DNA of 64,000 nucleotides from a virus: positions 29,246 to 93,245 of the IMG/VR virus record IMGVR_UViG_3300043395_000420. The stretch is one strand, 5' to 3'. A program made the translations under genes and the position numbers. The notes beneath the pieces are model-generated. The model had not been told where the DNA came from, searched no databases, and saw only the letters and a list, made by a program, of their open reading frames with translations. Positions 56,755-64,000 of the stretch are shown here, piece after piece; positions within the stretch are counted from its first letter, which is position 1, and every line of letters begins with the position of its first letter.

Positions 56755-57984
56755 TTATCTTTTCCAAAAATTATTACTTCTAGGAATACGACGTTGTGAT
56801 GTTTCTTCTTTTTCAATCACAGGTGCCGCACTCTGTAGTTTTGCTTGTTCGGTTTTTAACTGCCTAACTGTTTTTTCTACAGCAGCAGTTTTACCAATCT
56901 CGCGTATTTTTGCTTTATAGGTATCAGGGTCAGCTAATAACCATAAAGCTTCTGCTATTAAATCATGTCTTGGTTCAACATACTGATACTTTTCTAACAA
57001 GTGCCCTAACATATTTGTAGGGTTACCTGACATAGAAGGAAAGTTTGCTTGAACTAATCCAGCATATAATAAGCCTTGTGTACGTTTATCAAGTTTTACA
57101 CCATTAAGTTCTCCAGGAGAAAGGGTATCATAAATGTTTTGCATATAATGTTCCGCAGCAGCTTTTTGTTGTCTTCTCAACTCTTCTTGCTGCGCAACTT
57201 TTCTTGCAACCATAGATTCCTGCATCTTATCCAATTTTGGTTTATAAGATTCAGCCTTTATATCCAGTTTACCTCGGTCTTTTAAATCTTCAATTTCTTC
57301 TTCAATGTCTTCATCACTTCCCCAGTTAGTAGCACGTAAGTACTCACGTACTATTTGTGCTTGACCAGATGGATCTGAAACATCTAAGTTTCTTACTTCC
57401 TCAACTTGTGCCAATGCCTTAAATAAACCTTTAAGGTCTTGACCTCCGTCTGCTACATATTTTGCAGCATACTGAAGTTCTTGAGGTAGAGATTCAAAAA
57501 ACTCTATTGGTGTTTCTTGACGGATCTTTTGTTCCTTCTCTTGCATATTTGCTTCAAGAAGTTCTTCAAAATCCTTTACACTGTACTCTTCAATAGGTTT
57601 GTCATCATCAAATGGTATAATCTGGCCTTTTTCAATAAGTTTGTTAACCAGTTCTACCATTCCACTTTTCTCTAACTTAGGACGTCCTGATGGTTTAGTA
57701 TCTTCTTTAATACTAGGATCAGAAAAGTCGTCATTAGGATCTGCATCTTTAATGATGTCCTCTATTGTTACCTTTTCCGTTGACTCATCATCTGAGTCGT
57801 TGTCAATAAAAGAAAGATCTACATCTGGCTTAGTAAAGATGTTAGGCTTTACTTCTGCCTTCTTATCTGATCCTTCAGGAAGCATCACGTTTTCTGCTCC
57901 CGGGGTTCCTAGAATTTCATCTAGGTTTAGTTCTACTTGCTCTACCGAGGTAGTATCAGTAGTACTGTTTTCATTCATGCTCAT
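56755..57984 (-). CDS. Putative capsid scaffolding protein (409 aa)
   Basis: Acidic N-terminal half (DEILGTPGAENVMLPEGSDK, then SDDESTEKVTIEDIIKDADP), helical middle with KVAQQEELRRQQKAAAEHYM and a basic C-terminus RRIPRSNNFWKR. Scaffolds of tailed phages often show this acidic-helical body with a basic tail that contacts the capsid protein. It lies between portal and capsid gene, the expected place. There is no protease motif, and no separate prohead protease gene stands beside it, so removal might rely on one of the metallopeptidases. An alternative is an internal core protein. Confidence 0.65.
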   Translation of the reverse strand: MSMNENSTTDTTSVEQVELNLDEILGTPGAENVMLPEGSDKKAEVKPNIFTKPDVDLSFIDNDSDDESTEKVTIEDIIKDADPNDDFSDPSIKEDTKPSGRPKLEKSGMVELVNKLIEKGQIIPFDDDKPIEEYSVKDFEELLEANMQEKEQKIRQETPIEFFESLPQELQYAAKYVADGGQDLKGLFKALAQVEEVRNLDVSDPSGQAQIVREYLRATNWGSDEDIEEEIEDLKDRGKLDIKAESYKPKLDKMQESMVARKVAQQEELRRQQKAAAEHYMQNIYDTLSPGELNGVKLDKRTQGLLYAGLVQANFPSMSGNPTNMLGHLLEKYQYVEPRHDLIAEALWLLADPDTYKAKIREIGKTAAVEKTVRQLKTEQAKLQSAAPVIEKEETSQRRIPRSNNFWKR

Positions 57985-58019
57985 AGTGTTGGTTTAAAAG
58001 CTACATTAATAATATACAA

Positions 58020-58027
58020 CAAATATA
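58020..58027 (-). promoter_or_regulatory. TATATTTG box before the scaffold and capsid genes
   Basis: Exact copy on the minus strand, in the 106-base gap between portal and scaffold, 35 bases before the scaffold start. Nearby are short inverted repeats (AGAG/CTCT and GTTTAAAC) but no convincing terminator. It would allow separate high transcription of scaffold and capsid. Confidence 0.5.
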
Positions 58028-58090
58028 TAAGTTTAAACTTTAGAGATTAACTCTTATAATTTGATAGTTGGTACTATAATACTAAATACA

Positions 58091-60847
58091 TTATTTTTCT
58101 TTATTTTTCTTCTTTTCTTTTGCCGCAATATCGTACTTATTCTTATTTTGGATAGCAATTTGTAACTGTTTATCTGCTATATCTTTTTGAGTTTGTAACT
58201 TTTGTTGTTCTAAACTCATTTTATCTCTATGCTGATTACCTTTAAGATTTAACTCTTGTTGTTGAAGATTTGCGGTTTGTTGAAACTCATCACTTTGTCT
58301 TACTTCACCAAGTACATCCATAAAGTCACTTTGCTGGTTTTGGTTAATGTCTTGCATTGCCCCGTAACCGGCTGCTTTAATTTGTGCCTCAGCAAGTCTT
58401 GCTTGACGGTCTTTAGCATTTTCAGATGCTTCAAACTCCATCTTCATCTTGTTTTCTTCTGCCTTAGCTTGTAATGCCTGATCTTGCATTTGCTGTGCTT
58501 GTTGCATTTCTGCTTGTTTTTGCTGAGTTTGTTTTGCCTCAGCATTTCTTAAGATGTTAGATACTTCCGCAATAGAATCAGCCTTGAGTACATTACCTAG
58601 ATCATAGATAGATGCACCGGTTGTATTATTCTGAATAGCCATTTGTTTTAACTGTTCTAGAATAGCACGTTGATTTGCCTTAGTTGCAACAAAAATATTT
58701 AGATCTCTTAATAAGAGGTCAGTTCCATTTATTTGGAAATTTACACGTTCATCATTACTTGTAATATACTGTAGACGTGTTGAGGGTTTATTAGACTGAT
58801 AATACTGTGCTAGGTCTGTACGCATTTGATGTACTCTAGGCATCAAGTAATCACAGTGTTGTATAAAGTAAGTCTCTGTTTGTGCATAAGACGCATTAAC
58901 AGATTGCTCTACACCGGTTGCGGTTTGCTGTGTGATTTGCATACCCAAACGTTGAGGAGTAATGCCAATAACTTCAAATGCTTGCATCTTAAAATAATTA
59001 GCAAGCTGTATACGTGACATAAGACGGTTAGTCTGTTCTAGATCTAGTTTTTGATAATGCTGAAATGCTAATGCATTTTCTGTATTAGTAATAGAAGTAT
59101 CCAGAGGTAACATCTGAAAGTTCTTCATAGCAACATATGCTTTGGCTAGATTATTCTTTCCCCAATCTTCTCCTAATGAATGTCTTGGTAATGCATTCTG
59201 ATCCAGTAAGATAACTGTACCTAATTCGTCTACTAAGATATCTGCAATCTGGTTATTTACAATATTATATCCAATTTGGAAAGGTTTCATTAAGTCTACA
59301 AGAGATGTAGATTTAGTATTACGGTCTGAGAATATAGAACCTTCTACAGGTAATTTACATCCGTAAATACTATCGTCTCCTTTAAATTGAAACTTAAGAG
59401 GTTTAATATTATTTTGATTAATACCTAAGTATACAGGATTAATACCACCTGGATTATTTGTACCCCAGAAAGTAGGTCTATTAGGGCCAATCTTTACACC
59501 ACCCCATACCTCATTAATCCAGATCCAGTCTATGTGTTCACCAAAGATTAAATTATCCTTGGTTTTATTTTTCATAAGGTCTAAGTTATAGATAGGTTTA
59601 TCTGTAACTTTATATGACTCATCTACTATATCTGTGGTTACAACACCATTATCATCTATTTTACTTAGATGTCCTACTTTACGTTGTGATTTCCAATATG
59701 CTGTAGTTACACGTAACAAGTTACTATTACCTAAATCATAATAGTCTTCTTGTTCAGACATGATCCAGTTTACAATATCACCACCATACATAGTATTATC
59801 CCACATAGAAGTATACTGTCTATAACCTAATGATGGCATATCAGTATTCCATTCATGGGATTTAGTAGCATCATAATAACTACCATCATTTTGATATCCC
59901 TGAATTGGATATCCAGCAGATCTTACAGGATAAATAAGTTCTAAAGATGTCATTTGTTCTTCTGTCATTAACCAACCATATCGGTCAATAACATCTGCAA
60001 CGGTCATCATATCAAACTTACCAACCCATTGAGCCTGAGATATATAACGAGAATTAGGAGACTTATTATAGAAAGTAAGTACGGGGTTCCATAATTCTAC
60101 ATCATAATCATCGTCCATCATACGGAAATGCCAGAACTCTCTATCTGTAATAAGCATATCACGGAATGCTCTTTCTTCAAGTTCGTCCATACGGAACCTT
60201 TCTACGTCTGCTCTATGTTGGTGTTCTGCCCATTGCTCAACCATACTTTTGTATGATTTAGAATAGAACTCTTGTATTTGGGGTAATTGTTTTACGGCAT
60301 CTCCAGAAGTTTGTTGCTGATATTCTTCTGAATTAATATCCATACCCATATCTTGCAATTTTACTGCAAGTTTTGCCTCTGCTTCTTTTAGTAATAACTC
60401 TTCTACTTGAGATCTTTTTGCGTCTAACATCTCATTATAAGAGTATTCATCTGACCCAGTATATGATACCCGGGTACTTCTTTTAGCAAATTCTGATACT
60501 AATGTATTAATTACATTAGGAATAATAGGATAAAACTTTAATTCTAATGCAGAAGAATCTTCTTTTGTTAATACGTCAATAAGATCTCCATACTCATTAT
60601 CTTCTTCAATGACATAGTCCTGCTTATCTATAATACCTTTAGCAAGTTTATAGTTTTTCATTAATCTACGCGCATTTCTACGTACGGTTTTTAAACCTTC
60701 CCACTCTAACCAGTCAAGGTTCCATGCTGCCCATTCTTCATCCTTCTTGGATTTTGGCAAGAACTGAATAGGCTGATTAAGAGTACCCATTCTGTTGTAC
60801 TCTGTTTTAGCTCCATTCTTGAGCTGCATTGCATTATATATCTGCAT
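58091..60847 (-). CDS. Portal protein (918 aa), crAss-like
   Basis: Typical portal opening (WAAWNLDWLEWEGLKTVRRN, then ARRLMKNYKLAKGIIDKQDY), long helices and central beta-rich wing segments (LWNPVLTFYNKSPNSRYISQ, then DLMKPFQIGYNIVNNQIADI). The region MQITQQTATGVEQSVN with following helices fits the stem and crown. The C-terminal 170 residues are Gln/Ala/Lys-rich coiled coil (MQQAQQMQDQALQAKAEENK), longer than most portals and typical of the crAss-like type. One base follows the terminase stop, so expression is coupled. It forms the 12-subunit DNA channel at one capsid vertex. Identification rests on position and pattern. Confidence 0.85.
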   Translation of the reverse strand: MQIYNAMQLKNGAKTEYNRMGTLNQPIQFLPKSKKDEEWAAWNLDWLEWEGLKTVRRNARRLMKNYKLAKGIIDKQDYVIEEDNEYGDLIDVLTKEDSSALELKFYPIIPNVINTLVSEFAKRSTRVSYTGSDEYSYNEMLDAKRSQVEELLLKEAEAKLAVKLQDMGMDINSEEYQQQTSGDAVKQLPQIQEFYSKSYKSMVEQWAEHQHRADVERFRMDELEERAFRDMLITDREFWHFRMMDDDYDVELWNPVLTFYNKSPNSRYISQAQWVGKFDMMTVADVIDRYGWLMTEEQMTSLELIYPVRSAGYPIQGYQNDGSYYDATKSHEWNTDMPSLGYRQYTSMWDNTMYGGDIVNWIMSEQEDYYDLGNSNLLRVTTAYWKSQRKVGHLSKIDDNGVVTTDIVDESYKVTDKPIYNLDLMKNKTKDNLIFGEHIDWIWINEVWGGVKIGPNRPTFWGTNNPGGINPVYLGINQNNIKPLKFQFKGDDSIYGCKLPVEGSIFSDRNTKSTSLVDLMKPFQIGYNIVNNQIADILVDELGTVILLDQNALPRHSLGEDWGKNNLAKAYVAMKNFQMLPLDTSITNTENALAFQHYQKLDLEQTNRLMSRIQLANYFKMQAFEVIGITPQRLGMQITQQTATGVEQSVNASYAQTETYFIQHCDYLMPRVHQMRTDLAQYYQSNKPSTRLQYITSNDERVNFQINGTDLLLRDLNIFVATKANQRAILEQLKQMAIQNNTTGASIYDLGNVLKADSIAEVSNILRNAEAKQTQQKQAEMQQAQQMQDQALQAKAEENKMKMEFEASENAKDRQARLAEAQIKAAGYGAMQDINQNQQSDFMDVLGEVRQSDEFQQTANLQQQELNLKGNQHRDKMSLEQQKLQTQKDIADKQLQIAIQNKNKYDIAAKEKKKNKEK

Positions 60848-60848
60848 A

Positions 60849-63059
60849 CTATCTTAAATTTCTAAACGGTTGTTTCGGTATCTTCATTCCACTAAAAGGT
60901 TGCCCACTACGTCCTATATGACGGAACGGGCTCATATTTAATTTACTGAAATTATTTCTCTTATCCAAGTTTTTAGGTGTACCAACCTCTTCATATCTCT
61001 TTTTATATCCTCTATTTGCTTGTTGAACTTTAGCAAATGCGACTAATGCTGCAAATGATACAAGTCTATCCACGTTTAATCCTTCCTGATATGCGGCCAT
61101 TTCAACAAGTAACATAGGGTCTGGTATACGTTCTACACCATATATACGTTTTACTATTTCACCATCCGGTTTTATTTCCTGGTCTAGTTCTTCTTTTAAG
61201 AAATCAATAGCATAACTTAGCATATGACTCTTAAACAAAGTACCTGTATTTCTCCAACCATACTCTTGAAACACATTAGCATTAGCACCAATATCTTTTA
61301 AGAATAATATTTGCGATCTAGGAACCAGATACTTCTGTTTTTTTCTATAGAGCATATGGTTAATAAACTGAGAAATATTATTTTCTACTATGGTCCAGGC
61401 ATTGTACCATTCTATAATGAGTTCTAATCTCTCATGTGTTTTATTAATATCATCAAATCTTCCACACCAAGCTGCTACTAGTTTATCTCTTTCTATAAAA
61501 GTTTCTACTTTTTCACCATCATTTCTGGTTACTTCTACTGCAGTTTTATATACATAAATAGAACATAATGATTCTGATGTTGTAGTTTTACCTTCTCCTA
61601 CAGGGTCAACAGACGCATAATACATTCCAAATTCTGGTTCTTTTACAGGTCTTTCCCAACATACCAATGTACCAGTTTTATCTTCCATCTTTTTATCTAC
61701 AGGAAACTGATTAATTGGTAACTTATTTGTATTTTTTACTTCAACTTCTCCCCTTTCATTTCTAAAAATATCTAAAAACTCTGTAGCATATTCTTTATCT
61801 TCAATACGTCTTTGTTGTGCTCCTATTAAGTTTAAAGGAAATACAGATACTTTTCTATAAGCAAATGCTTCCTCAATATTTCTAGGATGCTGAGATATAC
61901 GTAACTGATACTGTTCTGGACTAAGGTCTTTCTTCCATATTTCAAATTGTTCATCTAATGCTTTAAGGGCTTCTTCTACTTTAGAGTTACCAAACTCATC
62001 TATAAAAGGAGGCATAGACCATTGTTCTGGAATAAATAAACCTGATCTACCTAGTGTACCTTTAGAGTCTATAAGATCTGTTTCTACTGCATATATATCA
62101 TTAGGATCAGGTCTTAATGTCATCTCTTTAAGAGGTTCACACTGATCTAAGTCACCGACAGAACCTGCTGCTATGAACATACCTGTAGTAACAAATCCAG
62201 ATCTCATAGCAGGACGGATATACTCAAAGGTAGTATCCATCTTGGGGGCAATACCAGCCTCCTCATGGAAGAAATACTTACATGGTCCACCGACTCCATT
62301 AGTTGGGTCTTTCTCAAAAGACATTCCTTGAAGTACACCTTTAAGACCTACCTCTGTTTTACGTTTCTGAGAACCCTGTACTATCTCAATCTTTTGTTGC
62401 CATAGTAATACTTTTCCAGGATTCATTGGACGATACCATGCAGTATGTTTATTTAAGAATGCTTCATATTCATTTAAGAACTTCCAGGATCCTTTATCAT
62501 TAATATAATCTTTAAGACTAGCCCCTACTTTTAAAGTAATACCTTCTTCAAACCAGATCTGATTAATCATCTTACCCATATGATAATATGATGAAGCTAT
62601 CTGACGTTTCTTAAGTATAGAACAATGTTTATAATTAAGTTCTGCTAAAAGTTCATATAATGCCATATGATACTGTGCATCTCGCACGTCCGCGAAGCCG
62701 AACTTCTGAATCTCCTTATTGAAGATGGGTAGGAAGTTTAACCACATGTAGTAGTCTCTTGGAAGATACCAAGTATTGGTACCATTCTGAAATATTACAC
62801 CATTTCTACATTTCTTCTTTTCATGATCCCAGTATGCTATATAATCCTTGGTACCTTGTGGAGATGTACAGTAAAACCCATTCTGATTAAATAGTCTAGC
62901 TTGTTCATTAAATATAAAACTAGTTTCATCTAGTTCATATTTACCAGGTTCTCTAAATATAGATAGTACAAAGTCTTTATATTCATCTCTTGTTTCAAAA
63001 GATGTTGTAAACCAAGTACCGTTTTTCCAACTAGGTATGTCTATAAAACTAGTACTCAT
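60849..63059 (-). CDS. terL: Terminase large subunit (736 aa)
   Basis: The packaging motor: an N-terminal ATPase and a C-terminal RNase H-like nuclease. Visible are a Walker A-like loop (LKKRQIASSYYHMGK near residue 150), Walker B with catalytic Glu in CKYFFHEEAG (HEE at 265-267), and the nuclease motif SVDPVGEGKTTTSE with Asp485 as a metal ligand. A later IEWYNAWTIVENN segment gives a further acidic residue. Basic C-terminus (KQPFRNLR). The gene overlaps the PhoH-like gene by 11 bases and precedes the portal by 1 base. High confidence. Confidence 0.92.
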   Translation of the reverse strand: MSTSFIDIPSWKNGTWFTTSFETRDEYKDFVLSIFREPGKYELDETSFIFNEQARLFNQNGFYCTSPQGTKDYIAYWDHEKKKCRNGVIFQNGTNTWYLPRDYYMWLNFLPIFNKEIQKFGFADVRDAQYHMALYELLAELNYKHCSILKKRQIASSYYHMGKMINQIWFEEGITLKVGASLKDYINDKGSWKFLNEYEAFLNKHTAWYRPMNPGKVLLWQQKIEIVQGSQKRKTEVGLKGVLQGMSFEKDPTNGVGGPCKYFFHEEAGIAPKMDTTFEYIRPAMRSGFVTTGMFIAAGSVGDLDQCEPLKEMTLRPDPNDIYAVETDLIDSKGTLGRSGLFIPEQWSMPPFIDEFGNSKVEEALKALDEQFEIWKKDLSPEQYQLRISQHPRNIEEAFAYRKVSVFPLNLIGAQQRRIEDKEYATEFLDIFRNERGEVEVKNTNKLPINQFPVDKKMEDKTGTLVCWERPVKEPEFGMYYASVDPVGEGKTTTSESLCSIYVYKTAVEVTRNDGEKVETFIERDKLVAAWCGRFDDINKTHERLELIIEWYNAWTIVENNISQFINHMLYRKKQKYLVPRSQILFLKDIGANANVFQEYGWRNTGTLFKSHMLSYAIDFLKEELDQEIKPDGEIVKRIYGVERIPDPMLLVEMAAYQEGLNVDRLVSFAALVAFAKVQQANRGYKKRYEEVGTPKNLDKRNNFSKLNMSPFRHIGRSGQPFSGMKIPKQPFRNLR

Positions 63060-63711
63060 TAAGCAGTCTTAGTATTTCATTCAATGACTCATGTCTATGA
63101 TTATCATGTAGGATAATTTTATTTACCCAATCTGATTTATCTAATTTAGATATGTCATGAATAGCAGAGTCATTTTTAAACTTTAAATCTATCTGATGAG
63201 CATCTCCCGTAAATATCATAGTAGCATTTTTACCCAGACGTCCTACACACATTTGTAACTGTGATTTAGTAAGATTCTGAAACTCATCTACTATACATAC
63301 ACAGTCTTCAAAAGTTCTACCTCTAAAGTGTGTAAGAGATACTAGTTCTAAAGATTCATTTTCTTCTAACTTATTTAGTATCTCTGGTTTATTATACACC
63401 TTACGGATATTAGACTTAATTGGAACTAGCCAAGGTTCCATCTTTTCTTTTTCAGAACCTGGTAAGAAGCCGTTATCTTCTGTAGATACGGTAGGTCTAG
63501 TAATAACAATCTTATTTACTTTGCGTTTAAATAACATATCTAATGCTATTTGTACGGCTAATAAGGTTTTACCAGAACCCGCCTGACCAATAAGAAAATT
63601 AAATGGTCTTTGTAAGATAAGTTCCTTAGCACGTTTTTGCTCTTCTGAAAGAGTTAGTGAAAACTTGATATCACCTTTAGGGGGATCCTTCTCAATGTTT
63701 TGCTTTGCCAT
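63049..63711 (-). CDS. phoH: PhoH-like ATPase (220 aa)
   Basis: Walker A GQAGSGKT at residues 42-49, Walker B VDEFQN at 141-146, and a PhoH-type sequence around TRPTVSTEDNGFLPGSEKEK then FTGDAHQID. The order matches PhoH-family proteins, which are frequent in phages of marine and freshwater bacteria; their cellular role is unclear (RNA-linked or phosphate-stress related ATPase). It lies directly upstream of and overlaps the large terminase, an unusual place that may link it to packaging or merely to late transcription. Confidence 0.88.
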   Translation of the reverse strand: MAKQNIEKDPPKGDIKFSLTLSEEQKRAKELILQRPFNFLIGQAGSGKTLLAVQIALDMLFKRKVNKIVITRPTVSTEDNGFLPGSEKEKMEPWLVPIKSNIRKVYNKPEILNKLEENESLELVSLTHFRGRTFEDCVCIVDEFQNLTKSQLQMCVGRLGKNATMIFTGDAHQIDLKFKNDSAIHDISKLDKSDWVNKIILHDNHRHESLNEILRLLNEY

Positions 63712-63868
63712 CTTCTATCTTTTTTATCAAAGATACAACATCTTTATGAGATGTAGGTAAAGATGCATCATTCATAAATTCAGCAACCTTATCTCTAGGT
63801 ATTGCTAACCATTCTTTTCTATACTCAGCATAGTATAAAAAGAACTCTGATAAATTACATTTGGTCAT
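63692..63868 (-). CDS. 58-aa small protein upstream of the PhoH-like gene
   Basis: I start at ATG 63868, MTKCNLSEFFLYYAEYRKEW, and it ends GKAKH, overlapping the PhoH-like start by 20 bases. A GTG at 63886 would add six residues but overlaps further into the upstream gene. The protein is helical and charged (HKDVVSLIKKIEDGKAKH). No function recognised; possible small accessory to packaging. Confidence 0.55.
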   Translation of the reverse strand: MTKCNLSEFFLYYAEYRKEWLAIPRDKVAEFMNDASLPTSHKDVVSLIKKIEDGKAKH

Positions 63869-64000
63869 ATGCGAGTCCTTGTCCACCTCTAACGTGGCTT
63901 GTTTGTTCTTCTTGTAAATCTTTGTATGCTCCTTTATAACTCTCTCTAATTTGTTGGAACTTGGACGCAGCCGAGACCAACGCAGTAATATTTCCGTCTC
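63855..64000 (-). CDS. C-terminal 47 residues of an upstream gene, candidate terminase small subunit
   Basis: The frame is open from the right edge to TAA at 63857-63855. It encodes DGNITALVSAASKFQQIRES then YKGAYKDLQEEQTSHVRGGQ and ends GLAYDQM, overlapping the 58-aa start by 14 bases. The helical basic end and position just upstream of PhoH, large terminase and portal fit a small terminase, but the N-terminal DNA-binding part is outside the window. Partial, and tentative. Confidence 0.55.
   Translation of the reverse strand, partial: DGNITALVSAASKFQQIRESYKGAYKDLQEEQTSHVRGGQGLAYDQM

Noticed and set aside
58028-58090. Terminator after the portal gene
   Set aside because: Only short, A/T-rich inverted repeats (AGAG/CTCT and GTTTAAAC) without a T-run are present, not enough for a rho-independent terminator.
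63869-63886. GTG start at 63886 for the small gene before PhoH
   Set aside because: The upstream gene's frame clearly continues to a TAA at 63855 and the ATG at 63868 gives a tidier overlap; GTG starts are rare in this genome.
1-64000. Recoded stop codons (TAG or TGA read-through), as in some crAss-like phages
   Set aside because: Genes with clear ends use TAA, TGA and other stops normally, and long frames have no internal TAG or TGA, so the standard bacterial code is adequate.
1-64000. CRISPR arrays, tRNA genes, integrase, attachment sites
   Set aside because: No spaced direct repeats, no cloverleaf-like short gene and no recombinase motif (HxxR...Y or serine type) were seen in this window. 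A proper tRNA scan was not possible by eye.

Overview
The window is about 64 kb of an AT-rich tailed-phage genome whose genes resemble those of crAss-like phages (order Crassvirales) infecting Bacteroidota. The evidence is gene content and order: large terminase, long portal protein, a putative scaffold, a crAss-type major capsid protein, small connector/ring-like proteins, Cys-rich tail-fibre proteins, giant internal (cargo) proteins, and a giant protein with a single-chain RNA polymerase signature (DFDID). Every supported gene lies on the minus strand, so transcription runs from right to left. Stops of all three types are used normally, so I see no code reassignment. No tRNA, CRISPR array, integrase or insertion sequence was recognised, and no gene-free stretch exceeds about 130 bases.

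Right to left: 64.0-58.1 kb is the packaging module (C-terminus of a possible small terminase, a 58-residue protein, a PhoH-like ATPase, the large terminase and the portal). 58.0-54.0 kb is the capsid module (putative scaffold, major capsid protein, a strong terminator, and a 338-residue virion-type protein). 54.0-50.8 kb is a tightly overlapping run of 11 small, mostly Lys-rich genes, including an endonuclease VII-like HNH nuclease and a HEATH-motif metallopeptidase. 50.8-47.4 kb holds a connector-like protein, a ferritin/Dps-like protein, an abundant capsid-associated candidate, a Cys-rich structural protein and a zinc-ribbon protein. 47.4-42.7 kb is the fibre/adhesin module (beta-propeller, Cys-rich and FN3-like proteins). 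42.6-35.1 kb holds three head-tail interface candidates and a 1765-residue tail/muzzle-type protein.

The left half (35.1 kb to the edge) encodes six very large proteins, probably packaged in the virion and ejected with the DNA. Three (2162, 730 and 859 aa) share short Gly-Gly-Leu-Val-Lys-type motifs. The 2162-aa protein carries internal repeats, a hydrophobic segment, an HExxH motif and a region resembling ADP-ribosyltransferases. They are followed by a 1060-aa cargo-family protein, a 1929-aa protein with hydrophobic segments and a KOW-like patch, and a 4419-aa protein that joins two HExxH motifs, RNA polymerase double-psi-barrel signatures, a superfamily 1 helicase and an ASCH-like domain. 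A further HExxH protein runs off the left edge.

Working model (inference): the particle delivers its own RNA polymerase, helicase, proteases and perhaps a host-modifying enzyme as one transcription take-over set. Within the structural half, terminator hairpins are each followed within 2-13 bases by TATATTTG or TATATTTA, which looks like a repeated terminator-promoter or RNA-processing cassette separating highly expressed structural genes.
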